64,000 bases of DNA. It comes from Sophora flavescens (taxonomy: Eukaryota; Streptophyta; Magnoliopsida; Fabales; Fabaceae). Position 1 is the first letter of the stretch; each line of letters starts with the position of its first letter. Shown here in pieces: positions 12,909-25,622 of this stretch. The position numbers were made by a program, and so were the translations under genes. The notes under the pieces are model-generated. The model ran no database searches, was not told where the DNA came from, and saw nothing but the letters and a program-made list of their open reading frames with translations. The stretch is from the NCBI GenBank assembly GCA_030762895.1, contig CM061063.1:100772210-100836209 (forward strand), written 5' to 3'.

Positions 12909-14734
12909 TGTAACACCCCGATTTTCGCTGTTTCGTAATATCGGTAATAAATATATAAATATATATATTTATCCGAGACTTAGAAAATGATTTTGGATAA
13001 ACCAAGGTCATTTCCTTGTTATACTTATTTTTATAAGGTTACAGGGAAGTTTTTCGTTGAAAACTCAGACGGAAGCCGGTCTGCTGTTTTCTGTGTTTTC
13101 ACTGACAGTAAAAGTATACTGCTCAGAAGATCTAATTTTGAATCGTTAACGAGATGAAAAATATTTTTATCATATTTACTATGATACTGAAAGTTTTGGA
13201 AATTTTGGAAAAAAATTAAAATATTATGTTTGTTGCGGGCCTATACGACGAGATGTCTCTAGACAAAGCCTGAGTCAGATGGATCGGGAAATCGGCAAAG
13301 TAGCAGAGACATTGGATTGACCAACTTGACTAGCATTCATGACGAGTTTATCCTATCATAAATGGCAATAAATAGCACATTTATGGCAACATTTAATTTT
13401 GTTATGAAATGACCAAAATACCCTTGTCTTTTTATGACAATTTCTACAAAATGCCATTTGACAAATTAACCCAAAACTCTTGCCAAATCCTCACGGCTCC
13501 AACATTTTCTTCTTCTCCAAGTATTTGAATTCTTCTCCATCAAGTTTTGAAATCTTCTTCATTAAGTTTTGACTTCTTCTTTATGAAGTTTTGAATTCTT
13601 CTTTTCCAAGTTTTGATTTCTTCTTCATTAAGCATTTGTTTCTTCTTCATTAAGCTGGTTGATTCTTCATTTAAATAGGATGTCTTCTTCCTTAAGCCAT
13701 TTTTTTCCATTTTCATGATTCTTTGCTCCAAAGAGTTCATAACTCGTCCGATTTTGCATAGCCATTCTGATCAGTTTCTATTTTGAATCTCGGAAAACTT
13801 TCAACATGAAAGTTGTTCATCTTTCTCTCTTCTTTCCAACGACATAAAGATCATCCAAAACGGATAAGTATGTTGAGAGATATACAGAAAATACGGAAAC
13901 TGTTCTGAAACCCTAACTTGGTTCATCTTCTTCCTTAAGTTCTCAAGAATACCATGAGACATTCTTGAAGAACATCATCCAAATCATCATTTTCTTTGAT
14001 CATCAAGAGGTAGTCTCTCTTAATCTTGCTATTCTAAGATTTTCTCTTCATAAGATTTTTGAGTTTATGCCTTTGATCAACATGTTCTTCATTTGTTCAA
14101 AGTTCTTGAAGCTAGATTGAAAAATTCATAACTAATTCTAGAAAAATCCTTTTGACATGAAACCAATTGCTATGATCTTATAATCATCTCTATTTTCATT
14201 ATCTAGAAGCTCAAGATCATGTGAAATTTCTTTCCTTAAATTCTGGACTGGGCCGAACCTAGGTTAACTTTGAGTTCTTAGGTTTTGTTTCCATTTCATG
14301 TCTTGATTCATGATTATATCTTGATAGTTCTTGTATTCAAGTATATATAAGATCAAAAATCTAACTTTAGCCTATTTGATTCTTCAAAAACCGAAACCCT
14401 AGGAATGATCACTTAATGGTTTTATGATTCAAAAGTTGTTTGAAACACTTGAATCTAACTCTAGGTTTTGTATGTTGATTAAATCCAAGAGTTTAGAAAT
14501 TTTAGAGATTTCTAACTCCAAACTCAGTTTTTGGCCGAAACCCTAGTTCTTGGAACTAGATGAGTTTTAGTTCATGTTCTTGGTTCATAATCATGGTTAA
14601 AGTGATTAATCATGCTTAAGTAACTTATGGATCATTAATCCCTAAGTTAATCAAATTTTAAGTTTCCTAATCTAGAAAATGGGGTAAAGCCGAACCCTAA
14701 CCCCCATTGATTTAAGTGTGTTGTTGTTTGATTT
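12909..14734 (+). repeat. Chimeric, truncated B-type LTR at the duplication junction
   Basis: Starts TGTAACACCCCG. From 12,909 to 13,883 it is nearly identical to 36,780-37,755. From 13,884 on it stays homologous but differs by several percent, whereas the right-hand LTR stays identical to its own inverted partner. At 14,734 it breaks off in mid-LTR and is joined to an LTR D fragment. This fits a hybrid LTR made by recombination between two B-type LTRs. Confidence 0.8.
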
Positions 14735-15419
14735 AAATGTCTATGCTTAGATTCACATTCAGTAAATAAGTCAATCCAAGTAAGGACCTAGTAGAAAGAG
14801 CTGGTGATGAAAGGGTGAGTTATAAGAGAATAATTTCGTAGTGGTAGAAAGTTGAGTAGTCCTACTTTAGCCTGCTTTAGTCCACGGAGTACACACCTGG
14901 CAAAATGGAGAGGTAAGTTGGCTATGAGAAACTTTACCACTACGTGAGGTTAATTATGATATGTGTGCATATGAGTAAGTATGTATAATTCAACGAGGAT
15001 AATTAAACATAATATATTGTTACTAATATGCTTTGCTTGAAGAAGGAACTCATTGAGATTCATTTCTCACTAGGCTCCTCTTTGTTTCAGATAACAGGTA
15101 CACATTGGAAACTGATAAGCAAGTTCGGGAGATTGCTTGACAGTCACCCAATAGTGTCCCAAGATACGTTAGTTTTCACAGCCGGATCAAAGTTGGAGTC
15201 TTACTAGGAGTCAATGTTTACATGAAATTGAATTGCTGATTAGGGGCTAAATGGTTATTTGTATTAAATTAATTCCAATTATATGTTCAACTCTACAAAA
15301 ATATCTTGTAGAAATTTGTTTCACTTATTTTAAAAATTTCCTATGTTCAACTATTATTCCTATAACCATGTTTATATATTATTACTCTGTAGTATCCTTG
15401 TGAAAGTTGGGATATTGCA
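14735..15419 (+). repeat. 3' end of the 5' LTR of element D
   Basis: Matches 50,980-51,670, the last 690 bp of the complete LTR D, and ends in GGGATATTGCA before a PBS. It includes the candidate splice acceptor CTCTTTGTTTCAG at about 15,079-15,091. The left 1.75 kb of this LTR is absent. Confidence 0.85.
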
Positions 15420-15965
15420 TTTATGGTATCAAAGCAGTTTGGTCCTTCCGGACTGTGAGTTTATCATAATAAGAAGAGCGTGTTTAGCGTGATCCGGCTT
15501 AGGACGTCAGTAGTCAATGTCTTTTTGCAGTGTTGTTACAATTCTGAGTTCTTTGAGGATAAATTATTGAGACTGGTCATCCCAATGGTTTGCTCAAGGA
15601 ATGAAGGAGGATAATGACCTATGGGGGTAAGCATTAAATAGACAATGCTTCCCATAGTTTAGTTGTGGCAGTTATAATTAGTCTATTGAAAAAGATTTTT
15701 GGATTTTCATTTTTGAATTTTTCCATGTGTTATTTGCATACGACTTGAATTACCTATTTCAACAAGAATTGGCTTGTGAGTTAGTGTTCTGATGTTGGTA
15801 AATTTAATTCGAACGTACTGAAGCTCTATTTTGGTTGAGTAACTATTGGACGCCATTCTAAATTTAAGTTGTCTTGAGAGGGAATTTTCAATGTGTGAAC
15901 AATTTGTAGTTGAAGTCATGGTGAAGGTATAAGTTATGAAATTTCATGCTTCTTGTGAATGGGTG
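15420..15965 (+). other. Element D: PBS and start of internal region
   Basis: The PBS, TGGTATCAAAGC, starts at 15,424, five bases after the LTR end, and is of the initiator tRNA-Met type. The next 530 bp hold no convincing coding sequence. Element A is inserted at its right edge. Confidence 0.7.
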
Positions 15966-15970
15966 TGTCG
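15966..15970. repeat. Target site duplication, left of element A
   Basis: TGTCG at 15,966-15,970 is repeated at 29,240-29,244 on the other side of element A. Five bases is the usual size for Ty3/gypsy integrases. A third TGTCG follows the left copy of the LTR at 5,372-5,376. Confidence 0.85.
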
Positions 15971-16374
15971 TACGACACCCCTTCTAGGGTCATCACATTG
16001 TTACCCAAAAGCGGAAATTAAATTGCTAATCGCTGGTTACTTTCGGAAAATATATTTTTGAGTAACTGTTTCTTTACGAAAATAGTGCTGAATTTTTTTT
16101 TCTAAACATAGAACCATCGTAAACATAAACAAACATATATGTATATCTATATATATACATCACCTCTTTACATACACCCTACCTATAATAAGAGATAACA
16201 AATGAGCCCTCATAAGTATAGGCTATTCTCCATCAAACTAAGCAAAGAAAATAAAGACATATACATATAAGTAACGAGTGGTCTAGAACCATACCAAAAA
16301 CTCATGGCTCTAAGTAGCCAGATCAAAAACTGACAAGACTCGCTACCCCAAAACTACATCTATAGCTGGTCAAG

Positions 16375-16848
16375 CTAGTGAAACCCATTGGGAAGATCAT
16401 GATGATCAACCCCACCTACACCAGACGAATCTGAAGAAGATGCCTCCGCTCCCACTTCGTCGCCGGAAGAATCCTCATCATCCACTGCAGGAGGTTGAAA
16501 CTCAAGATCGTCCTCAATATATTCCTCTGGGTCCTCCTCCACTTCAACAGGAGGTTCGTCAGGTCCTACTATCTGAAGAGGATTTGGCAGAGGTGGCGGA
16601 TCCATTAATCCGTGCTCATCCAAGTACTGCAGGTATAGCCAAACTGGGGGTAGAGATACCTCGACAGTCTCTACGACATGTATCCTTTGTTGTGGTCCTT
16701 CTTCCACTGTGCCGATAACTTCTCTGCTAGGACCGTGATAGGTGGTGCTGAGTGCCCCAGGGTTGATCTCCCAGGCACCACCATATTGCGTTCGATCAAA
16801 AACGATCGATCGGACCCTCGATTGTACCAATGGTATATCCGGGTCCAT
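16375..16848 (-). CDS. 157-codon ORF inside the 3' LTR of element A, unknown product
   Basis: Same length and frame as the ORF in the other A LTRs, with ATG at 16,848 and the same position behind a splice acceptor. By eye it differs from the 5' LTR version at about 13 of 474 bases, giving eight amino-acid changes, mostly in the acidic, Pro/Ser-rich half. That ratio is near what neutral drift gives, so there is no sign that this particular copy was kept by selection after insertion. Even so, no stop or frameshift has arisen. In this LTR it would lie at the 3' end of the element transcript. I recognise no family. Confidence 0.4.
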   Translation of the reverse strand: MDPDIPLVQSRVRSIVFDRTQYGGAWEINPGALSTTYHGPSREVIGTVEEGPQQRIHVVETVEVSLPPVWLYLQYLDEHGLMDPPPLPNPLQIVGPDEPPVEVEEDPEEYIEDDLEFQPPAVDDEDSSGDEVGAEASSSDSSGVGGVDHHDLPNGFH

Positions 16849-18446
16849 CTGAACATGTAAGAGTGAGAAACCAATACATGGATCTTACTCAATAACTACA
16901 TACTAGCCACCACATAAACACATCAGCATTTACCAAATACAAACATTTATAAACAAATAGTTTATCAGTGGGTTCAACACCCCAAACATCATTGATTTAA
17001 AATTGTGCATGACACTTCATATTCATCATCTAATTTCGTCCTAATCTCATGAGATATCCCAACACATAGTGAGTTGATCAGGCTCCATTGCCACACAGGC
17101 ACACTGGCACACAGCCACACAGGCACGCAGCCTCTTCCCATCCACACAGGCACAAAGCCACAGGCACACAGCCAACAACACAGTGCATACTGTCCACACT
17201 CAAGGCACTAGTAGCAACGAAGATGGGGTCTCAAATGTCCTCCTTAGGCACATGAGAAAAACATAGTAAGAACTATCTGACGCCGCAGGTAATTAATACA
17301 TCGAACCGCAGGCACGTCTGCCAAATGCATGCAAAACACTTTTGTTTCAAACTCTTTTCTTTGTGTTCAATCTTTCTTTGCCGAAGCTCAAAATGGCTTA
17401 CAACTCACATAGTTTTAAAACATCTTTAAAACTTTCGTTACAACACAGGACCTCACAGTCCGAGTGCTCAATCACGACACCTCTCGACCGATGCACCAGT
17501 CTTAGGTTCGTGGTAAAAAAAAAACATCTTAAATGTTTCAATACGGTATACACCACGTATACAGTACAGGACCTCAAAGTCCAAAGCACCCCAAGTCCAC
17601 AACAACACAGAACCTTAGTACCCCGACGTCTCGGTTACTAAGTTCAACAACAATTTCAACACGGTTGAATTAATTTTTGGTTTTCAGAAATTCTTTTCAA
17701 ATTGGAAATTCATTAATAAAATCCTTAAATAATAAAACTTAGTTTTTCACAAACCAATGAGTCACTTGAGGTTTAATTTTCTTCAAAATATGCACTGCCG
17801 TATCAAAATACTTGCCGTCTACATTTTTCCAACTTTGCCGTCAAATATTATTTTGAAAGCTTTTTAAATCAAAATTAGCCTTTTCCCACTTAATTAATTT
17901 TCTAAAATCATAATTAACTTATTTTTACCAATTAATTTCATAAAATAATATTTTACAATATTCCAGAATTTCTTACGTAAAAATTAGCAGTGCGAAAATA
18001 TTTTCACGGTTTCGCGCTCATTGTGACTCACAATACACTCTTACAGTATTATATTATTAAAATAATAATATTTTCCAAAATTCCTTATTTTTATCAAATA
18101 GAAATTTCCATCAATCTTATATATATCAATATTTTTCAGTTAAGACATTGAATATAATTTGCGAAGCTTCTTAAAGCTTTTATCCGATTAACTTAATTGG
18201 GCACTGTCCACTGTCAGGCTTCTCACACATCAATCAACAATTATATCACAGATATTTCCCGGGCGAGATCATGCATCACAGTAGCATAATATACTTACAG
18301 ATAAACAATTAAACGCAATTAAAACCACACAGATACAAATAACACAACATTAAACAACGTAAATAAATACTAACAGACAAATAATTACAAACAAATACGG
18401 GATAGCATATAGCCATCGAATAAATCCTCAGGTGTTCCCCTCTTAC
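16849..18446 (-). other. Candidate intron within the 3' LTR of element A
   Basis: Donor AAAG|GTAAGAGGGG at 18,447/18,446 and acceptor ACATGTTCAG at 16,849, read on the minus strand. Both sites are kept in this LTR despite about 3% divergence elsewhere. Confidence 0.35.
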
Positions 18447-19035
18447 CTTTCAGAGACTTTCTTGTGAATTACTGAATTTCTTCGTAAGTTCGGTTGTAGT
18501 GTATACGTCACACTCACTCGACCTTCAACCATTACAATCAAATAATTACAAATCAAGAAAATAAAACATTCTAAACCTTACTACATAGTCACGACCTCTA
18601 GGGTTTTTGAATGACTAAAATTTCTAATCATGATTAAGTCATGGATTAATGATCCTTGATCAACCTAAATCATGGATTAATGACTAAACAACTAAATTTG
18701 AAACTCAAAGCTTTCTAACTCTTCTATACCAAGATTCGGTCTCAACATGTTCATAGGGCTAGGGTTCTTAGTTTAATAAACCAACTTGGATTTATTAAGC
18801 ATACATACTAATAGCTTGATTACTAAGATCATTAATGAAAACTTTGAACAAAAACTCATCAAATCTCACCCACCTAGGGTTCGGCCAACATAAAGATTTT
18901 TGAGTAAAGATTTTCATTTTAATAATCTATCATGGATTAGAGTGTGTAGACACACATGTCATATAGAATACACGATTATACATGACAACACATGAACAAA
19001 ACCCTATCTAACCTATCTTCATAGGTTCGGCCAAG

Positions 19036-19530
19036 GCTAGGTTTTTAGGAAAGAATTTTTTGATTACATCATGCTCTTGGATTTAGATAATATGCATGAT
19101 ATCAAGAATATAGAAAGTGGTTTCATCATCATGAGATTTTTCTAGAATTTATTATGACTTTTCAAAGTTCTAGGTTTAGAATCTTAAAAGTGATGAACAA
19201 CTATGATATAAACTTTGAATCAAGAAATTTATTGAAGAACATATATATTATTAAGGAATAAGATTAGGATTCACCTCTTGAAGATCAAAGACAAAGGAAA
19301 TCCAAGAAACTTGCTTCACAAATTTGACACTAAAAGACTTATGAACTTTAGGGTTTTTGAACAAAAAGGCAATAGAAACTAAATGAAATGTGAGGGAGGG
19401 TATTTATAGAGGTTGGATGAACCATATTGGAAGGATCTAGTAGGGATGATTTGGCTTGTTCAAAGGATTGAAGTGCAAATAATTCCTAGGGACCATTTTG
19501 CAAAGATTCCAAAAGTATAAGGACTATTTT
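19036..19530. repeat. Segment of LTR A absent from the 5' LTR copies
   Basis: About 495 bp between the words AAGGCTA and GGACTATTTTGC. In both 5' LTR copies these words are nearly joined (28,253-28,265 and 4,385-4,397), with a 2-3 bp overlap at the break. Because LTR B holds homologous sequence here, a deletion in the 5' LTR is more likely than an insertion. Confidence 0.7.
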
Positions 19531-20503
19531 GCAATTTGCCAATAAATTGTAATGATGACCATTTGCCACATTAAATGTGGTCTTATCTTGACTCATTTTT
19601 GGCTGATTTTCTTCATGAGATATTTTAAGAAGAAACTAGAAGAATTTAGAACATTGGAGAAGATAGTAGAATATAGTAGAATATTGTAGAAAAATGTAGA
19701 GCATTCTAGAACAATCTTGGCTCATCCAAAACTGATGAGGGCAGCCCCTTCTCCCTCATGGGCTTGCGCATGGGCCTAATAAATTTGGGTTTGGATTCAT
19801 TTTTGTGGGGCCCACCAAAAGATTTAAGCTTAATCTTGACATAGGAACTTATATGGTCTCAAATGGGCTTCATGGAATTAATCCATGGACAAGAAATTTG
19901 GGCTTCATAGCCACGGTCCAATAAGTGGTTGGGAGCAAGGATTCTGTCCCAATCCACTTGAAAAAACTTAGAAACTAACTTAGGGACCAAAGTGAAATTA
20001 ACAGAAAGTTCAGGGACTTAAGCGTAATATTCATAAATTATCACTTTAACCCTGTAGAACCTTCTAGACCTAAAAGTATGATTCATCCCCATGAATCATC
20101 CCAAAATCCTAAGATAAACTCTTTATCTGCTCTTGGAAACTCCGAAATCCCCTCCGTCGTCTACCCGATTTCATATTTCGCCCGTAAAACGTAAATTATT
20201 TTATTTCTTTCTGAAATAAATATAAAAATACTTAATTGTAGGAAATAAAATAAAAATCTTAAGTCTTTCGTTCACGAATTAAAATTAGGTCTTTTGAGCA
20301 GTATTATAATACTGTCAATGGAATTCGCGGGCCGGGTTTCGCCTGACTTTCCAACCTAAATTTTAATCGTAGCTTCCTACATTCAAGTAGGATTGAGTGG
20401 TAAACTCCGTTTATTTAAAATAATTTTCTAAAACTCCAATAAGATTATAAACATATTTATATGTATTACTGTTATTTAAAACAGTGAAATACAGGGTGTT
20501 ACA

Positions 20504-20532
20504 TTACTACCCTACTAAAAAAAAATTTCGTC
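20504..20532 (-). other. Polypurine tract of element A
   Basis: Read on the minus strand, the end of the coding region is followed by CGAGGACGAAATTTT and then TTAGTAGGGTAGTAA, directly before TGTAACACCC of the 3' LTR. This is the usual 3' end of plant chromoviruses and the likely plus-strand primer. Confidence 0.75.
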
Positions 20533-20539
20533 CTCGAAA

Positions 20540-23500
20540 TTACGTACTTGTAAATAGATCAGGATACTGTAACTTCATTTTGTCTTCTACTTCCCATGTT
20601 GCTTCTCCAGTCACGTCATCCCAAATAACTTTGACCAATGAGATTTGTTTACCTTTGAGCTGCTTAATCATCTTATCCGCGATTCGTATGGGTAAAGTCT
20701 CATAAGACATGTTTTATTTTAGCTGTACTAAGTCAGGTTCAATTACGTGAGATGGACCAGGAATATACTTCCTCAATTGTGAAACATGAAAAACATCATG
20801 AAGATTGGATAGAAAAGGCGGTAAATAAATTTTATAGGGTACAGGACCTACTCGACGAAGAATTTGGTAAGGTCCAATGAATTTAGGAGTGAGTTTCCTG
20901 GATTTAATTACCCTACCAACCCCAGTCGTTAGTGTGACTCTCAAAAATACATGCTCACCTTCCTCAAACTCAAGAGGTCGTCGTCTCTTGTCAGCATAAC
21001 TTTTCTGTCGACTCTAAGTTGTCCGCATTTTCTCTTGGATCATTTTCACCTTTTCCGTCGTTTGTTGCAAGATATTTGGTCCAACCATAAAACTCGCACC
21101 ATCCTGGTACCAACATAAAGACGTTCTGCACCGTTGACCATACAACGCTTCATAGGGTGCCATTCCTATGCTCGAGTGAAAACTGTTATTGTAAGTGAAT
21201 TCTATCAATGATAGATATTCATCCCAACTTCCAGCATTTTCTAGCACACAGGCTCTCACTAAATCTTCAAGAGACTGAATAGTCCTCTCCGATTGTCCAT
21301 CCGTTTGGGGATGATACGCAGAACTCAATCTAAGTTTCATTCCCAACGACTCTTGCAGACTTTGCCAAAATCTTGACGTAAATCTCGGATCACGATCTCA
21401 GACAATACTCAAGGGTACTCCATGTAATCTAACAATTTCATCGATGTATAACTGGGCTAGTCTTTCCAGTGAGTATTTCACATTTACTGGTAAAAAGTGG
21501 GCTGACTTAGTCAGTCGATCAACTATTACCCATATAGAGTCATACCCTTTCCGAGTCTTTGGCAAACCTGACACGAAATCCATCGCAATACCATCCCATT
21601 TCCATTATGGAATGTCTAAGGATTGTAGCATTCCGCCTGGCCTTTGATGTTCTACTTTAACTTTCTGGCAAGTTAAGCACGCAACTACAAATTCCATCAC
21701 ATCTTTCTTCATGCCATGCCACCAATACAATTTCGTTAAATCCTGATACATCTTAGTTGCTCCCGGATGCAAACTTAACTTACTCCTATGAGCTTCCTCA
21801 AGAATTAACTTTCTCATCTCAACATCATTCGATACGCAAATCCTTTCACCAAACCTTAATATTCCATCATTTCCTTCTTTAAATTCGAATCTGCTCCCCT
21901 GTCGTACTAATTCTCTTTCTCCTTTTAGGTATTGATCACTTTCTTGCTTTTCTTTAATTTGCTCCATCAGTCCACTTGAAACAGTAATCATACCTAAACA
22001 CAATTTTCCTGGAAATGTCTTAATAGCCAATCGCATATCTCGGAATTGTTCCAACAACTGTTGCTCTTTAACCATCATTGCCGATATATGCATTGATTTC
22101 CTGCTCAAAGCATCTGCTACAACATTTGCTTTTCCAGGGTGATACTGTAGTTGGAAATCGTAATCCTTTAAAAATTCCAACCAACGCCTCTGTCTCATGT
22201 TCAGCTCCTTCTGATCAAACAGGTATTTCAAACTTTTATGGTTATTGAAAACATTAAAAGTCGCTCCATACAAATAATGTCTCCAGATTTTTAAAGCAAA
22301 TACCACTGCTGCTAGCTCCAAATCATGTGTAGGATAATTCCTTTCATGAATCTTCAATTGTCTTGAAGCATAAGCCACAACTTTTCGATCTTGTATTAAT
22401 ACACATCCTAACCCTTGATGTGAAGCATCACAATAAACCTCAAAAGGTTCATGAGGATCAGGTAGTATCAATACCGGTGAAGTAGTCAATCTTCGTTTTA
22501 GCTCTTGAAAACTTTCTTCACATGCTTCAGTCCATATAAACGCTTGATCCTTTCGAGTTAATTGAGTAAGGGGTCCTACTATTTTAGAAAATCCCTCAAT
22601 GAATCTTCTATAGTATCCCGCTAAACCCACAAAACTACGAATCTCGGTCACCGTCTTAGGCCTTTCCCATTGTAAAACAGTCTCAACTTTCGACGGATCA
22701 ACAACAATCCCTTCACTTGAGACTATATATCCTAAAAATTGAACTTGGTCTAACCAAAATTCACACTTTTCAGGTTTCGTGTAAAGTTGTTTCTCCTTTA
22801 AAATTTGGAGAACCACACTGAGATGTTCAGCGTGTTTTTCTTTATTGGGAGAATAGATTAGAATATCGTCTATGAAAACAACGACAAACTGATCTAAGTA
22901 AGGACGAAAAATCCTATTCATGTAATCCATGAATATAGATGGAGCATTCGTAACTCCGAACGTCATCACAAGGAACTTGTAATGTCCGTAACGTGTTCTA
23001 AATGCTGTTTTAAGAACGTCCTCCGCCTTCACACGAATATGATGATAGCCCGAACGTAAATCTATCTTTGAGAAAACAGTTGCTCCACGTAACTGATCCA
23101 TTAAATCATCTATCCTTGGAAGTGGATACTTATTCTTAATCGTCACTTTATTCAACTGACGAAAATCTACGCATAAACGAGAAGTTCCGTCTTTCTTCTT
23201 CACTAATAAAACTGGAGCTCCCCAAGGCGATACACTGGGTCTAATGAATTCCTTCCGCATCAGTTCCACTAGTTGTCCTTTTAATTCTTCAAGTTCCGAT
23301 GGCGACATTCGATATAGTGCTATGGATATTGGTCCAGTGCCTGGAACCAGATCAATTGCGAACTCAATCTCCCGAACAGGTGGTAATCCAGGTACATCTT
23401 CAGGAAACACTTCCAGAAACTCATTGACAACGGGTATACACTGCAAGTCTAACTCACTCTTAACGTCTAAGTAAAATAATAGCATGTATCCTTGCGCTCC

Positions 23501-25034
23501 CTCTTTTAAAGAAGCTTGTACTTTATTAGCAGTTAAAAATCTAGAAATCTCATCCGTAGGAAAAACTAGGGTTTTACGAGCACAGTCAATCAAGATATGG
23601 TTAGAAGACAACCAATCCATGCCTAAAATTACATCTAACTGTATTAAAGGCAAACAGATCAGGTTAACAAGAAAATGTTTATCCTGAATAATGATAGGAC
23701 AATTCAAGCAAACAGACGTGACTAAAACTGGTTTAGCAGTAGGAGTTGAAACAATAAGATCACACAACAAGGAAGAAACAGGCAATTTCAGCAGTTTCAC
23801 ACAATCCATCGAGATAAAAGAATGCGTTGCACCTGAATCAAAAAGTACAGTTAAAAGATTACCATTTATGTCGCACTTACCCTGTATGAGATCATCAGAA
23901 TTTGAAGACTCGGTCCCACTCATCGTATAAACTCTCCCTTTGGCTGTCGGTTTATTTGCTCCGACGTGATTAACAGTCGACTCACGCTTTGGTACTTTGC
24001 AGTCCTTCGCCATGTGTCCCAATTGATTACAATTGTAACATCTTACTCCCCTCATAGGGCAAGTATTTGACATGTGTCCCGTATCTCCACAGTTAAAGCA
24101 TCTCCTAATCTGACCTTGATTCTGATTTCTTTGACCTCCATTCCCTGATACAGCAAAATTCGAACGGTTTTGTTGTCGATTCTGATTATTTCCTTGTGGA
24201 TGGAAATAAGGTTTCCTCTGATTCTGTTTTCCTCTTCAATTCTGATTCTTGTTCTTGAAGTGAGAGGGTCCACCAGCACTCCCCCTGTTATCCTTTCCTT
24301 TCCTCTTTTGCTCGATCTTACGACTCATTTCCACTAGAGCTTGGAAATTACGAAGTTGCAGAGGTAAAACGGACTCCTTAATCTCAAATCGCAGTCCTGC
24401 TTCAAACCTTTCACACTTCCAGCCTTCATTCGGTTGAGCTTGAAAGAAAACAGAAGTATTTGGCCAACGATTCAAACTTCACCGCATCCTCCCCTACAGA
24501 TAACTCTCTCTGTTGCAGCCCCAGAAATTGTCGTTCTTTCTCGATCCTTACGCTCTCTGGAAAATATTTGTCCATGAATGCAGTTCGAAAAATGTCCCAA
24601 GTAATGTCTTGATGATCAGCTTCCAACAATAGCCTAGCACCTTTCCACCAATACTCCGCATCTCCCACCAGTAGGAAAGCTGCATAAGTAACCCGAACAT
24701 CCGCCGTGACCACCAACTCGAAAATTTTCTCCAGCTCCTGGATCCACAGATCAGCCTTCTCAGGATCAGCATCTAGACCAAACTGTGAAGGATTTTGACT
24801 TCGAAACGCAATCAAAGCCTTGCCTTCCGCATCTTGCAGATTCTGGACATTCATCGCTGCAGTTTGATTTGCAATCGCCGCTGCCACATTTTTCATTGCT
24901 TGAGATGCATAATCCACTCCTTCTTCATATTCCTCATTCATGTTACCACGACCGCCAACACGACCACCTCTACGGCCTCTTCCACGACCGCGTCCACATC
25001 CACGTCCAGCTTCTGGTTCAACAACTGGTTCCAT
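20540..25034 (-). pseudogene. Element A gag-pol polyprotein, interrupted
   Basis: A single frame of about 1,500 codons from ATG (25,034) to TAA (20,540-20,542). Order: Gly/Arg-rich N-terminus and gag; two CCHC knuckles (24,059-24,100 and 23,999-24,040); aspartic protease with FDSGATHSFIS (Asp near 23,839); reverse transcriptase with SKIDLRSGYHHIRV and the catalytic FIDDILIYS (near 22,870); RNase H with YCDASHQGLG (near 22,435); integrase with an HHCC zinc-binding region, VIVDRLTKSAHF and YHPQTDGQSER; GPYQILRRVG; and a chromodomain (VKVIWDDV, EATWEVED) at 20,543-20,713. Stops at 24,236, 21,605, 21,398, 21,014 and 20,714 are all in phase with the final stop. One extra base near 24,447 shifts gag in this copy but not in the left copy. 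The protein would assemble particles, copy the RNA and integrate DNA, with the chromodomain guiding it to heterochromatin. Confidence 0.93.
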
Positions 25035-25218
25035 AACTGACCTACAAATCAAAATCAGTTAAACCAAAACCAGAAACTGAAACGCAACTTACTCGTTACC
25101 ACACATTACTTCTAAGAAGCAATTAAAACAAGTCTAAGTCAGAGATCACACAACATAGACATAACAGACCTATTTCCCAACATTCCCGAAAGACTCGACC
25201 AGCTTTGATACCATAAAA
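25035..25218 (-). other. Element A: leader and primer binding site
   Basis: Leader of about 180 bp. The PBS, TGGTATCAAAGCT on the minus strand, is at 25,201-25,213, five bases from the LTR terminus, of initiator tRNA-Met type with one mismatch. No ORF of note. Confidence 0.8.
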
Positions 25219-25622
25219 TGCGACACCCCTTCTAGGGTCATCACATTGTTACCCAAAAGCGGAAATTAAATTGCTAATCGCTGGTTACTTTCGGAAAATA
25301 TATTTTTGAGTAACTGTTTCTTTACGAAAATAGTGCTGAATTTTTTTTTCTAAACATAGAACCATTGTAAACATAAACAAACATATATGTATATCTATAT
25401 ATATACATCACCTCTTTACATACACCCTACCTATAATAGGAGATAACAAAAGAGCCCTCATAAGTATAGGCTATTCTCCATCAAACTAAGCAAAGAAAAT
25501 AAAGACATATACATATAAGCAACGAGTGGTCTATAACCATACCAAAAACTCATGGCTCTAAGTAGCCAGATCAAAAATTGACAAGACTCGCTACCCCAAA
25601 ACTACACATATAGCTGGTCAAG

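Larger units (their letters stand above)
15971..20503 (-). repeat. 3' LTR of element A
   Basis: 4,533 bp. The PPT-side terminus reads TGTAACACCC as expected, but the outer terminus reads ...GTGTCGTA, so the final CA has become TA. It carries about 495 bp (19,036-19,530) missing in the other A LTRs, and its own version of the 157-codon ORF and candidate intron. Confidence 0.9.
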
